NCBI GenBank assembly: GCA_964352215.1
Contig: CAYGRE010000030.1
Coordinates: 4,980 to 68,979 of the forward strand
Length of the DNA stretch: 64,000 nucleotides
From: CAWUKT01 sp964352215
Lineage (GTDB): Bacteria > Bacteroidota > Bacteroidia > J057 > JADKCL01
Direction of reading: 5' to 3'
The notes below the pieces were generated by a model. That model saw only the letters and a program-made list of their open reading frames with translations. It made no database searches and was not told the DNA's origin. Of the stretch, positions 8,988 through 18,274 are shown piece by piece. Position numbers and translations under genes: made by a program. The stretch's first letter is position 1. Every line of letters begins with the position of its first letter.

Positions 8988-10150
8988 ATCTGTTCATTGT
9001 AATTCCCTATGATCTCCCTGGTATTGGGCGTCAGGTTGAGGCCTTCCTCCACATGGATCATAGGCTTGGGGGCAGGATGCTCATTTTCCAGGCGTTCTAC
9101 CGCAGCTGCCACTGCCCAATCGATATTGGGAATGTCAAATATTCTGACCTCATCCACCGCTGCCTTGCTCACGCGCTTGTTCACTTCATCCCAAAAAGAG
9201 AGTCTTAAAACCCCATCCACCAGCTTTTCATCTGAATTCCCGCCGATTTCTCCGATGACCTTTGCCACCGGATAAACCAGAGAGTCACCAGAAAGGCAAT
9301 GCGGACAACGTATAAAATTGCAGCCATTGATATTTTTGAGGGTCGCCTTTTGCAAATCCTTTGTACAATAAATACTCGGAAAATGCTGATGCAGTTTGTG
9401 CTGGGTCAGGAAGAAGTTCTGCAGTTCCGGGGGGACCCTTTGCGCCTTCATACCACTGAGCAAATCAGGGTCATCCTTCCCTTCCGCTGCCAACTGTAAT
9501 CTCTTCCAATAGGTCCAGCGGTTGACCAACAACCTCAATCCCTTCCATTTATCTTTACTGCTGATCGCCACCGCTTTTTGAATCAGAGTACCATGGGCAC
9601 CCGCGGTCCGCACTGCATCTATCCCCGAACGGCCATCAAAACCAAGCAGGTAATTCATCGAAAGCATACTTCCCCAGGTTTTGAGAAGGTTTACCGCCAC
9701 GATCGAATAGGCTTTTTCCTTTCTGTGAGATAAGCCCCCCAGCAATGCCTCCACTTCAAATTCTTTTCCTTCGCGTATCAACCGCCTTCCCTCCTTCTCC
9801 ACCCTTACGGCCCTTCTCTTCAGTAGGACTTTGCCCATTGAATTGCCCAATGGGAACACTCCAACTGCCATTGCCAGACAAATTATTCCCAAGGCAATCG
9901 GACCACTTTCCAACTGGATTGAAAAGAAAATGATGGCAGCATAGAAAAGGACGGTCACCCAACGCAGGATATTTAGGGATTTTAAGTCTAAAATTCGATG
10001 CCAGAGGTCACTGCGCGGGGCCTCAAATTCGAACTGTTTGATCCCCGAAGTTAATTTCCGAAAGTCCATTTGAAACCAGGCAATTAGATAGACCAGGTAG
10101 ACCAGAAACAATAAAGAAACGATCAAGTATCCAGGAGCTGGCATAAACAA
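8984..10150 (-). CDS. membrane protein with CPxC motif, first gene of the paralogue cluster
   Basis: 388 aa. N-terminal span (about 8-26), a linker with WHRILDLKSLNILRW, two spans (about 63-105), a helical middle, then IYC, FIRCPHCLSGDSLVYP, VAKVIGEIGG, DWAVAAAVERLENE and GLNLTPNTREIIGNY. It matches the next gene along the whole C-terminal domain. As the first gene of a minus-strand run of four related genes it probably heads an operon. No known function. Confidence 0.8.
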   Translation of the reverse strand: MFMPAPGYLIVSLLFLVYLVYLIAWFQMDFRKLTSGIKQFEFEAPRSDLWHRILDLKSLNILRWVTVLFYAAIIFFSIQLESGPIALGIICLAMAVGVFPLGNSMGKVLLKRRAVRVEKEGRRLIREGKEFEVEALLGGLSHRKEKAYSIVAVNLLKTWGSMLSMNYLLGFDGRSGIDAVRTAGAHGTLIQKAVAISSKDKWKGLRLLVNRWTYWKRLQLAAEGKDDPDLLSGMKAQRVPPELQNFFLTQHKLHQHFPSIYCTKDLQKATLKNINGCNFIRCPHCLSGDSLVYPVAKVIGEIGGNSDEKLVDGVLRLSFWDEVNKRVSKAAVDEVRIFDIPNIDWAVAAAVERLENEHPAPKPMIHVEEGLNLTPNTREIIGNYNEQI

Positions 10151-10246
10151 TCGGGTTATTTGTAAGGCTAAATTTAATAAAAGCCAGTCAATTCCGGTAG
10201 AAAAACCATTTGTTCCTTCGTTTCCGGAATCCTAATATTGACCTTG

Positions 10247-11374
10247 ATGAAACGCCTTAAGTGGATTTACACACGTGAAGAAGGATTTGCTGCCCTGGTC
10301 ATCTTTTGGGTATGCATCATAATGGTTGTGGGGATATTTGTCCCCGTCGACCACAGAGTTGTCAACAATCTCTTCTTCGACGAGCATGTGCGCCAGGACA
10401 TGCCAGAAGACAGCCTCTGGTTAAGCAAAGGGGATGGCATCCTGAAAGTGGGGGAAGAATATGTACTTTCTTCAACCTTTGGGGACCAATACCAATACTT
10501 GCTGATGGCCAATGGAGAAGCCTCCATCCCACCCTATAAGTTCCGCATGCTTGCACCTGCGGTGGTGCGGGGCATGATCTTTCTGGAAGACCAGACCCTG
10601 GGCCGCTTCCTGGGCTCCTACCAGCGCATGGATAAGTTCCGCAAAGGGCATATCAATTTCTGGATTCTCAACTTTTTCTCAGTCCTGATCGCTACCATTG
10701 TCTTTTTCAGGATTCTTAAGTTGGTAACGGACCAGAAGTTGCTGCTCTTTGCGGGGCTCGTGCTCTTTGTCACCCAGTACAGCATCCTCAAAACAGCCAC
10801 CTACGCCATGGTGGATCCATTTTGCTTCATGCTCTTCAACTTTGCGGTGTACTATCTGATGCAGAAAAAATGGGTCCACCTGGCCTTGTTTCTGGTGCTC
10901 CTTGGTCTGGCCAAAGACGCCTTTATCATCTTCACCCCCGCTCTGTTCATACATTTCCTGATGAACAAGCAACTTAATTGGAGGACGTTGGGCCTGGTCG
11001 CCATCCCATTGCTGGTATTTGTCGGGATGCGATTGATCCTGAAAGAGAGCGCTACCAGTGTGCAGTACGATTGGGACATCAGCAAGGGAAACTTTTCACT
11101 TGGCTACCTGACCATTCGGTTCAGCAGTCTGGGCCATTTTATCCCATATCTGGCTGGATTGGCTTTTGCATTCGGTGTGACCTGGTTTTACATCCCCAAA
11201 ATGCGCCTGCTTCGAAAACACCATTTGTATTATTTTACCCTCACCTTTACAGTACTGCTCCTGATCGCTCAACTATTGCTTGCCAGTAGGATTGTAGTGG
11301 CCTTGGCCCCGGTCATGCCCCTGCTGATCCTGATCCCGGTAACCTTGTTTCAGGAACGACTCGCCAAAGCATGA
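10247..11374 (+). CDS. polytopic membrane protein, glycosyltransferase-C-like fold suspected
   Basis: 375 aa from the ATG (MKRLKWIYTREEGF); a TTG nine bases upstream is less likely. A span at about 15-35 is followed by an extracytoplasmic loop with a conserved-looking PPYKFRMLAPAVVRGMIF, then about eight more spans. The loop-plus-many-spans arrangement recalls GT-C type or EpsG-like proteins, but I see no decisive motif. It is divergent from the paralogue cluster and 75 nt upstream of lpxD. Confidence 0.75.
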   Translation: MKRLKWIYTREEGFAALVIFWVCIIMVVGIFVPVDHRVVNNLFFDEHVRQDMPEDSLWLSKGDGILKVGEEYVLSSTFGDQYQYLLMANGEASIPPYKFRMLAPAVVRGMIFLEDQTLGRFLGSYQRMDKFRKGHINFWILNFFSVLIATIVFFRILKLVTDQKLLLFAGLVLFVTQYSILKTATYAMVDPFCFMLFNFAVYYLMQKKWVHLALFLVLLGLAKDAFIIFTPALFIHFLMNKQLNWRTLGLVAIPLLVFVGMRLILKESATSVQYDWDISKGNFSLGYLTIRFSSLGHFIPYLAGLAFAFGVTWFYIPKMRLLRKHHLYYFTLTFTVLLLIAQLLLASRIVVALAPVMPLLILIPVTLFQERLAKA

Positions 11375-11412
11375 GTTTACTTTTCTCCACCTTCGCGTTC
11401 GGAAAATATTCG

Positions 11413-11420
11413 TAAGTTTG
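11413..11420 (+). promoter_or_regulatory. candidate -7 box of the lpx operon promoter
   Basis: TAAGTTTG fits TAnnTTTG exactly and lies 29 nt before the lpxD ATG. No clear TTG is found at the -33 position. The four downstream genes are tightly spaced and likely transcribed together. Confidence 0.35.
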
Positions 11421-11449
11421 CCGGAATATATTGCTTGCAAAGGATTGCG

Positions 11450-12487
11450 ATGAAACTGAAAGTAGGTCAAATCGCTCAGTTGCTAAAGGCTGAGGTAGAA
11501 GGTAACGCAGAACTGGAAATCCACGGACTGGCCAAAATCGAAGAAGGTGGTCCTGGAGAAATTACGTTTTTGGCTAATCCCAAATACGAACAGTTTATCT
11601 ATACTACTGGTGCGAGTGCGGTCATTGTAAGCAATGATTTCCAAGCTCGTCAACCTGTGGGTGCATCCCTTATTCGGTGTAAGGATCCCTACTCTGCATT
11701 TACCACCCTGCTGAGCAAGGCGGTGGAAATGATCCAGGCCAAGACCGGGATCGAACAACCCTGCTTTATCCATGAGACGGCTACGATTGGCACAGATGTT
11801 TACATCGGAGCTTTTGCCTATATCGGTTCCGGGGTAAAGGTTGGTGATGGAGCCAAGATTTACCCCAATGTTACCTTGGGAGACCAGGTCTCAGTCGGGG
11901 CAAACAGTATTGTCTATGCCAATGTATCCGTTTATTATGGGTGTCAGATCGGTGCCAATTGTGTGGTACATTCAGGCGCTGTGATCGGCAGTGACGGCTT
12001 TGGTTTTGCTCCTCAGGATGATGGATCATTGGCAAAGATTCCCCAGACGGGCATCGTTCGATTAGAAGATCATGTAGAAGTGGGGGCCGGCACCACAATT
12101 GACCGGGCGACATTGGGGGAGACCGTGATTCGCAAAGGGGTTAAGTTGGACAATTTGATTCAGGTTGCCCACAATGTAGAGATAGGTGCGCATACCGTAG
12201 TAGCGGCTCAAACCGGTATTTCTGGCAGTACTAAACTGGGTAAGAATTGCATGGTTGGTGGTCAAGTGGGAATCGTTGGCCACCTCAACCTTGCCGATGG
12301 TACACGGATCGGAGCCCAAAGTGGGGTATCAAAATCAACAACAGAAAAGGGGAAGGCACTGCGTGGTAGCCCTGCCCAGGATTATAAACAGCAATTGCGA
12401 TCGGAGGCCGTGTTCCGAAACCTGGATGCACTTGCAAAGAAAGTTCACCAATTGGAGCAACAACTCTTGAAAAGGGATCAGGAATAA
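11450..12487 (+). CDS. lpxD: UDP-3-O-(3-hydroxyacyl)glucosamine N-acyltransferase
   Basis: 345 aa. Third step of lipid A synthesis. N-terminal uridine-binding domain with GLAKIEEGGPGEITFLANPKYE; then a left-handed beta-helix of hexapeptide repeats (about 105-290), including VVHSGAVIGSDGFGFA and the catalytic-His region QVAHNVEIG, then a C-terminal helix. The ATG is chosen at MKLKVGQIAQLL; the more upstream alternative lacks family support. First gene of lpxD-lpxC/fabZ-lpxA. Confidence 0.97.
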   Translation: MKLKVGQIAQLLKAEVEGNAELEIHGLAKIEEGGPGEITFLANPKYEQFIYTTGASAVIVSNDFQARQPVGASLIRCKDPYSAFTTLLSKAVEMIQAKTGIEQPCFIHETATIGTDVYIGAFAYIGSGVKVGDGAKIYPNVTLGDQVSVGANSIVYANVSVYYGCQIGANCVVHSGAVIGSDGFGFAPQDDGSLAKIPQTGIVRLEDHVEVGAGTTIDRATLGETVIRKGVKLDNLIQVAHNVEIGAHTVVAAQTGISGSTKLGKNCMVGGQVGIVGHLNLADGTRIGAQSGVSKSTTEKGKALRGSPAQDYKQQLRSEAVFRNLDALAKKVHQLEQQLLKRDQE

Positions 12488-12491
12488 CAAT

Positions 12492-13889
12492 ATGTACGAA
12501 AAGCAACATACAATTCAAAAACCGGTTTCGGTTACCGGCGTAGGACTACATACCGGGGCCCAGGTCACCATGACCTTCAACCCCGCCCCAGAAGGTCATG
12601 GGTTCGTATTTCGTCGGATAGACTTGAAAGGATCCCCAACAGTAGCTGCGGACGTGGACAATGTGGTCGACATTACCCGTGGCACCACCATTGAGGACGG
12701 CTTGGCAAAAGTACATACAGTCGAGCATACCCTGGCCGCTTTGGTTGGCCTCCAGATAGACAATTGTCTTATTGATTTGGATGGCCCTGAACCTCCCGTC
12801 ATGGACGGAAGTTCCTCCCAATTCATTGATGCGCTCAACAAAGCCGGAATGGTGGAGCAAAACGCGGACCGGGAATTTTTCATTGTAGACCAGCCGATCC
12901 ATTACTACGAAAATGAGCGTCAGGTTGACCTTGCTGCCTTGCCCCTGGATGACTTCAGGGTCACGGTAATGATCGACTACAATTCTCCTATTCTTGGGAG
13001 TCAACATGCCACTCTGATCAACATCGACCACTTCCAAAAAGAGTTTGCGGACAGCCGGACCTTTTGCTTCCTCCATGAATTGGAGCAGTTGGTTGAAGCT
13101 GGCCTGATCAAGGGCGGTGACCTGAACAATGCCATTGTAGTCGTCGACAAAGAGGTTAGCAAATCCGAATTGGACCGACTTTCGGACCTCTTCAAGAAGC
13201 CAGGAATCGAGGTCGCCAAGGAAGGAATCCTGAACAACATCGAATTGCGGTACCGCAATGAACCCGCACGCCATAAATTGCTCGACCTGATCGGCGACCT
13301 GGCTTTGATTGGTGCTCCGATCAAAGCTCAGATTTTGGCTGCACGCCCCGGCCACAAAGCTAATGTGGAGTTTGCCCGGAAGATTAAATCTCTGATCAAG
13401 CAAAAGAAAATACAGAAGAAGTACCAAATGAAAGAAGCGGAGGGCGTAGTATTTGATATCAATGCCATCCAGCGTATTCTTCCACATCGGTACCCATTCC
13501 TGATGATTGACAAGATCACTCACTTCACCGAAACCGAAATCGTAGGGGTGAAAAACGTCTCCATGAATGAGCCATTTTTCCAGGGCCATTTTCCCGGCAA
13601 CCCGATCATGCCCGGCGTACTTCAATTAGAAGCCATGGGACAAGTCGGAGGAATCTTGCTCTTGAATAAAGTAGAAAATCCTGAGGATGTATGGGTATAC
13701 TTCCTCGCGATCAACAATGCCCGGTTCAGGAAAATGGTGATCCCCGGTGATCAAATCATCTTTAAACTGACCCTTGAAAATATGAAGCGTAATATTTGCA
13801 AGATGCATGGTAAAGGCTATGTAGATGGCAAAGTAGTTTGCGAAGCCGACCTTGTGGCTGGCTTAGTACCAAAAGACAAAGAAGCCTGA
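12492..13889 (+). CDS. lpxC/fabZ: bifunctional LpxC deacetylase / FabZ dehydratase
   Basis: 465 aa, a natural fusion. Residues 1 to about 305 are LpxC (UDP-3-O-acyl-GlcNAc deacetylase): KVHTVEHTLAALVG gives the first zinc His, and HKLLDLIGDLALIG the second His and the Asp. Residues about 315-465 are FabZ (3-hydroxyacyl-ACP dehydratase): ILPHRYPFLMIDKI with the catalytic His, HFPGNPIMPGVLQLEAMGQ with the catalytic Glu. The fusion is known in Bacteroidota and couples lipid A and fatty acid supply. It starts four bases after lpxD. Confidence 0.97.
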   Translation: MYEKQHTIQKPVSVTGVGLHTGAQVTMTFNPAPEGHGFVFRRIDLKGSPTVAADVDNVVDITRGTTIEDGLAKVHTVEHTLAALVGLQIDNCLIDLDGPEPPVMDGSSSQFIDALNKAGMVEQNADREFFIVDQPIHYYENERQVDLAALPLDDFRVTVMIDYNSPILGSQHATLINIDHFQKEFADSRTFCFLHELEQLVEAGLIKGGDLNNAIVVVDKEVSKSELDRLSDLFKKPGIEVAKEGILNNIELRYRNEPARHKLLDLIGDLALIGAPIKAQILAARPGHKANVEFARKIKSLIKQKKIQKKYQMKEAEGVVFDINAIQRILPHRYPFLMIDKITHFTETEIVGVKNVSMNEPFFQGHFPGNPIMPGVLQLEAMGQVGGILLLNKVENPEDVWVYFLAINNARFRKMVIPGDQIIFKLTLENMKRNICKMHGKGYVDGKVVCEADLVAGLVPKDKEA

Positions 13890-13908
13890 TCAGAACCTAC
13901 GCGACCAA

Positions 13909-14745
13909 ATGCATAATCCATCGTCTGTGAGTACCAATACCGAAACTTTGATTCATCCACTCGCCTCCATTCATCCAGATGCCCAACTCGCTCCCGGTGT
14001 ACGGGTTGATCCCTTTGTGACGATTCACAAAGATGTAGTCATTGGTGAAGAATGCTGGATTGGGTCAAATGCTGTGATTCATGAAGGAGCCAGAATAGGA
14101 AAGCACTGCCAGATATTTCCGGGTGCTGTTATCTCCACCGTTCCTCAGGATCTGAAGTTCAAAGGAGAATATACCACCTGTGAGATCGGTGACTATACCA
14201 CCATCCGTGAGTTTGCCACGGTGAACCGTGGTACTGCCTGGTCAGGCAAGACCGTCGTAGGCAGTCATGTACTCCTGATGGCCTACACCCATGTGGCCCA
14301 TGATTGCGTGATCGGTGACCATTCGATCCTCGCCAATGCCTGCAACCTTGCTGGCCATGTCGTGCTCGAAGAATATGCCCGACTGGGTGGCATGTGCGCA
14401 GTTCACCAATTTGTCCGCATTGGTCGGCATGTCATGGTCCAGGGTGGCTCACTCGTTATGAAGGACGTCCCCCCCTATGCAATGGCAGGACGCAGACCCC
14501 TGCGCTATATGGGGGTCAACTCCGTCGGCCTCAAACGTTCCGGGATGGATGGAGAATTGATCAACCATATTCAGGCCATCTACCGCCATGTATTCGGGTC
14601 TGGAAATGCAGGCAATGGAATCAAGCGTGTCGAAGCTGAGATCGCTGAATCCGAAGTACGCAATGAAATTTTGGAATGGGTGCGGAACTCCAAGCGTGGC
14701 ATCATCAAAGGACCTGGTGCCTCTCAGGCTGAAGAGGAGGATTGA
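13909..14745 (+). CDS. lpxA: acyl-ACP--UDP-N-acetylglucosamine O-acyltransferase
   Basis: 278 aa. First acyl transfer of lipid A synthesis. Hexapeptide beta-helix from about residue 15 (IHPLASIHPDAQLAPGV), with the catalytic His in LLMAYTHVAHDCVIGD and the typical AHQFVRIG-like CAVHQFVRIGRHVM, PPYAMAGRRPLRYMGVN and NSVGLKRSGM motifs. The C-terminal helical part ends in an acidic tail. Its TGA overlaps the next ATG (TGATG). Confidence 0.97.
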   Translation: MHNPSSVSTNTETLIHPLASIHPDAQLAPGVRVDPFVTIHKDVVIGEECWIGSNAVIHEGARIGKHCQIFPGAVISTVPQDLKFKGEYTTCEIGDYTTIREFATVNRGTAWSGKTVVGSHVLLMAYTHVAHDCVIGDHSILANACNLAGHVVLEEYARLGGMCAVHQFVRIGRHVMVQGGSLVMKDVPPYAMAGRRPLRYMGVNSVGLKRSGMDGELINHIQAIYRHVFGSGNAGNGIKRVEAEIAESEVRNEILEWVRNSKRGIIKGPGASQAEEED

Positions 14746-15359
14746 TGACAACAAATTCCATTCTTGAGGGGAAAGACGTAGGCCAGCGGTTTCACAAACA
14801 GTGGGTCTTCAAGAATGTAAACTTCAAATTGTCCTCTGGCGATCGCCTCCTGATCACAGGTGCCAATGGTTCAGGGAAGTCCACTTTGTTCAGAATCCTT
14901 TCCGGTCAACTTGCTCCCACCAAAGGAACCATCCATTTCCACCAAAAGGGAACTCTGCTCGATCCTGGCAAATGGTTCAGTCATATCAGCTGGTCCGGGC
15001 CGTACATGGACCTCTATCCGGAATTAAGCCTGAAAGAGGCCTTTAAAATGCACTTTAACTTTCGCACTTCTATCCTACCCCAAGAGGAGATTTTGGACAG
15101 GTTGCGACTTCTGGAACACCAGAACAAAGAACTAAGGCATTTCTCATCCGGCATGCTCCACCGGGTAAAAGTAGGGCTGGCCCTCTTTTCCGAAAGCGAA
15201 ATTCTGTTGTTGGACGAGGCTACCACCAATATGGATGAAGAGAACAGTCAATTGATCTGGAATCTTGCCCGGGAATTTCAGCAAGACCGGATCCTGGTCT
15301 GGGCCAGCAATCGAATTACTGAATTTGACTGGTTTGAAATGCGGCTCGACCTTAAATGA
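14745..15359 (+). CDS. ABC transporter ATP-binding protein downstream of lpxA
   Basis: 204 aa, one nucleotide-binding domain. Walker A GANGSGKST, a signature-like HFSSGMLHRVKVGLAL, Walker B EILLLDEATTNMD, H-loop replaced by WASNRITEF. It is smaller than many NBDs and has no membrane partner nearby. It is translationally coupled to lpxA, and a similar gene often follows lpxA in Bacteroidota (from memory), which suggests an envelope role. The 216 nt after it show no supported gene. Confidence 0.88.
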   Translation: MTTNSILEGKDVGQRFHKQWVFKNVNFKLSSGDRLLITGANGSGKSTLFRILSGQLAPTKGTIHFHQKGTLLDPGKWFSHISWSGPYMDLYPELSLKEAFKMHFNFRTSILPQEEILDRLRLLEHQNKELRHFSSGMLHRVKVGLALFSESEILLLDEATTNMDEENSQLIWNLAREFQQDRILVWASNRITEFDWFEMRLDLK

Positions 15360-15575
15360 CAACTGGACAATGAAAATCCCGACAATGTCAGGTTCTTCAT
15401 TTACCAATATGAAGCCGAGTAATAGGGCCAATTATACTTCAGAACAGCCTTTTTCCTTATGTTGAGGGATTCATTGTCCAAGGGAAAATCCGTATGGGAA
15501 CAAATTGTGCTGAAAGGGGGTTTTCCTCCTAGGAATTAATTGTTAATTTCGAGACCTAAACCCAAAGAAAGAGGA

Positions 15576-16871
15576 ATGAGTCAGAACCCAATCGATATCG
15601 CGGACAAAGTAAATCCCACATTCTTTCCCAAGCATCAGGAAGCGCTTTACAAAAAGCTGGAGAGCAAGGACCTGGTGGTGGAAGTCGGCGAAAATGATCC
15701 TCTCGGCACACAAATGGTCCTGAATCTGGGGCCACAGCACCCTGCCACCCACGGTGTACTCCGTTGTGCATTGCAACTGGATGGTGAATACATCCAGAAG
15801 TGCCTCCTCGATTTGGGCTACCTTCACCGGGGAGTCGAAAAGATTGCCGAGCACAAAACATACCAGGAGTTCATGCCCTATACGGACCGCATGGACTATC
15901 TCTCACCTTATTCCAGCAATGTTGGATTCTGCCTGGCGGTTGAGAAGTTGTGCGGTATTGAAGTTCCACCACGTGCGCAGTACCTCCGTACCATCGCCTG
16001 CGAGTTGGCACGTATTTCGGCCCACTTGCTTTGGATGGGAACCATGGTAATGGACGCCGGTGCCATCTCCATGTTCATGTGGACCTTCCGTGAAAGAGAA
16101 AATATTTACAACCTCTTCGACAAATTTGCCGGAGTTCGCTTTACGGTCTCCCACAGCCGGATCGGTGGACTTCAGTTCGATGTTGAAGACGATACCCTGA
16201 GGGGAATCCAGAGCTTTCTGGACAACTTCAAGAAGGAGCGCAAGGGCTGGAAAAAAATGCTGGCAAAGAATGCCATCTTCCTTCGCCGGGTCAACGGTGT
16301 AGGTCATATCTCAAAGGAAGATGCCATCGCTTATGGATTGTCTGGCCCCGTCCTCCGTGGATCAGGAGTCCCTCATGATATCAGAACCTTTGAACCCTAC
16401 CTGGTCTACGACCAAGTGGATTGGGATGTGGTTATCCGCGACGAAGGTGACTGCCTGGCCCGTTACTACATTCGTTTGGATGAGATGGAACAGTCTATCC
16501 GTATCATTGAGCAATGTATCAAGAAGCTCCCCAAAGGGGATATCCGTGCTGATGATGCCAAAGCTACCTACCCTTCCAAAGAGGAGATTTACTACTCAAT
16601 GGAAGGCCTGATCCACGACTTTATGATGACCGACCTGGGAGTTTGTCCACCCGAAAACGTCGAAGCGTACAGTGCCATTGAAGCTCCAAAAGGAGAACTT
16701 GGCTTCCACCTGATGTCAGACGGAACTGGTTCACCTTTCCGCTGCAAGATCAACTCCCCCTCCTTTGACAATTTGCAGGGACTGGAGAAAATCATGGAAG
16801 GTGCCATGCTTGCGGATACAGTTGTGCTGATAGGCTCGATTGATCCCGTGATGGGAGAAGCTGATAAATAA
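15576..16871 (+). CDS. nuoD: NADH-quinone oxidoreductase 49 kDa subunit
   Basis: 431 aa. Quinone-site subunit of complex I. Motifs: MVLNLGPQHPATHGVLR, GYLHRGVEKIAEHKTY, YLRTIACELARISAHLLWMG, FTVSHSRIGGLQFDVEDD, SGPVLRGSGVPHDIR, APKGELGFHLMSDGTGSPFR and the C-terminal GSIDPVMGEADK. ATG at MSQNPIDIAD is used; it has a GAGG just upstream. The other complex I genes are not adjacent, only nuoE is in the window. Confidence 0.97.
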   Translation: MSQNPIDIADKVNPTFFPKHQEALYKKLESKDLVVEVGENDPLGTQMVLNLGPQHPATHGVLRCALQLDGEYIQKCLLDLGYLHRGVEKIAEHKTYQEFMPYTDRMDYLSPYSSNVGFCLAVEKLCGIEVPPRAQYLRTIACELARISAHLLWMGTMVMDAGAISMFMWTFRERENIYNLFDKFAGVRFTVSHSRIGGLQFDVEDDTLRGIQSFLDNFKKERKGWKKMLAKNAIFLRRVNGVGHISKEDAIAYGLSGPVLRGSGVPHDIRTFEPYLVYDQVDWDVVIRDEGDCLARYYIRLDEMEQSIRIIEQCIKKLPKGDIRADDAKATYPSKEEIYYSMEGLIHDFMMTDLGVCPPENVEAYSAIEAPKGELGFHLMSDGTGSPFRCKINSPSFDNLQGLEKIMEGAMLADTVVLIGSIDPVMGEADK

Positions 16872-16895
16872 AGCAAAAAATTGTATCTTCCGTAG

Positions 16896-17261
16896 GTGAG
16901 GTTAAATTCATCCATATTTCTATTGGTACTTTATGGATTGGCATTGCTGCATCCAGTAATGCCCTATATAGAATATCAGGTGAACCATTCCTACATCATC
17001 GCAAACCTCTGTGAAAATGTAGACAAGCCGGAGTTGCAGTGCAATGGTGCCTGTCATCTTAAGAAGCAAATCAAAGAGCAGACTAAGGAGAAAGAGAGTC
17101 CTGGAAAAGTGCTGATTGATGTAGACAAATTGCCCATCGCCGTACTTTCACCCCTTCCAGCCTCTACCATCTACATTCCTGTCAGAGTTTCACACCAGCC
17201 CCGGACTACATTGTTAACCGGAGATTTCCAAACCGATATATTCCATCCTCCCAGTGCATAA
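16896..17261 (+). CDS. small exported Cys-rich protein, metal context suspected
   Basis: 121 aa from a GTG. Signal-like N-terminus (RLNSSIFLLVLYGLALLHPV), then YQVNHSYIIANLCENVDKP and ELQCNGACHLKKQI, and a Pro-rich tail. The pattern YxxNxxYIxxxLCENxDKPxLxCNGxC is one I associate from memory with small Bacteroidota proteins encoded beside CDxC-type outer-membrane barrels, as here. The three Cys and nearby His could bind a metal; this is inference. Confidence 0.7.
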   Translation: MRLNSSIFLLVLYGLALLHPVMPYIEYQVNHSYIIANLCENVDKPELQCNGACHLKKQIKEQTKEKESPGKVLIDVDKLPIAVLSPLPASTIYIPVRVSHQPRTTLLTGDFQTDIFHPPSA

Positions 17262-17306
17262 TTGAGAATTTTATTTTCCATTCTTGATTTAGCATAAGAT
17301 GATAAC

Positions 17307-18260
17307 ATGAATATATCAAAGAAATTGCTATTGGCAGCAGCCATGTCATTGCTCGCATTTCTGCCAGTACAAGAGGTCAAGGCCTGCGATGTCTGCGCTA
17401 TGTTTTCGGGTGCCACACCAAACATCCTGAAAAACAGAGCAGGACTTTATTTTAGGTACCGGAGCTTTGACGGGCTCTACGATGGCCTGAATTTCCAAAA
17501 GACTTCACACTTCCCCGACGGTGTACCCATTCCCACGCCCGACAATCCGGCCCTGGTAAAAGAACAATATGCCTCCTCCATCTTCTATGGCAGGTGGTTT
17601 TTCAAACCCCGCTGGAATGTCCAACTTCAACTCCCCCTGGTTTACAATACCGCTTCGGTCGGTGATTTCACCCAATCCATCGGCGGACTGGGCGATGCCA
17701 ACATCATGGTCAATGCCGCAGTGGTGGATATTGCGTCAGAAAAACAGTCTATTCAATTATTTCTGGGGGCGGGGATCAAGCTTCCTACCGGAGCCAAATT
17801 CAGAGAAATAGCGGATTACCTGGAATGGTATGAGCTACAAGGGACTACCGGCAGTTGGGATGCGCTTTTTAGAGCTGACCTTTCCTGGCGACGCAATAAG
17901 TTTGGCATCATTAGCAGCAACATGTTCCGCTTGAATACTGCAGACAAGCATGAGATGCGGTTTGGTAATTTCCTGAACATCACCACAAATGCTTTTTACC
18001 TGGTTGACCTGTCGGAAGCAAAATACCAACTCATGCCCTCCGCAGGGGCTTTTCTGGAAATGTATTCCGGCCGGGAGCATTATAGACTGGAGGTTTTGGA
18101 TACCGGAGGATCTACCTTGTTTGGTACGGTAGGAATCACCTTGTTTTTGAATAAGGTGGCCCTTCGTGCCGAACTTCAGGTTCCTGTCTGGCAAAAGCTA
18201 AGTGGTGTCCAAATGTTGAGTAATCCTGTGGGAATCGTGGATATTTCCTACAATTTCTGA
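17307..18260 (+). CDS. CDVC-type outer-membrane beta-barrel protein
   Basis: 317 aa. Signal peptide (MNISKKLLLAAAMSLLAFLP) ending before KACDVCAMFSGATPN, then alternating beta strands with RAGLYFRYRSFDGLYDG and many aromatic-ended strands, closing at VGIVDISYNF as an OM barrel does. The Cys pair CDVC directly after the signal cut and the Cys-rich gene just upstream suggest a copper or other metal role, but no substrate is shown. 45 nt after the small Cys protein. Confidence 0.75.
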   Translation: MNISKKLLLAAAMSLLAFLPVQEVKACDVCAMFSGATPNILKNRAGLYFRYRSFDGLYDGLNFQKTSHFPDGVPIPTPDNPALVKEQYASSIFYGRWFFKPRWNVQLQLPLVYNTASVGDFTQSIGGLGDANIMVNAAVVDIASEKQSIQLFLGAGIKLPTGAKFREIADYLEWYELQGTTGSWDALFRADLSWRRNKFGIISSNMFRLNTADKHEMRFGNFLNITTNAFYLVDLSEAKYQLMPSAGAFLEMYSGREHYRLEVLDTGGSTLFGTVGITLFLNKVALRAELQVPVWQKLSGVQMLSNPVGIVDISYNF

Positions 18261-18274
18261 TGTAACTTCGCGGC

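Noticed and set aside
15360..15575. 31-codon frame between the ABC ATPase and nuoD
   Set aside because: No ribosome site, no hydrophobic or conserved pattern.
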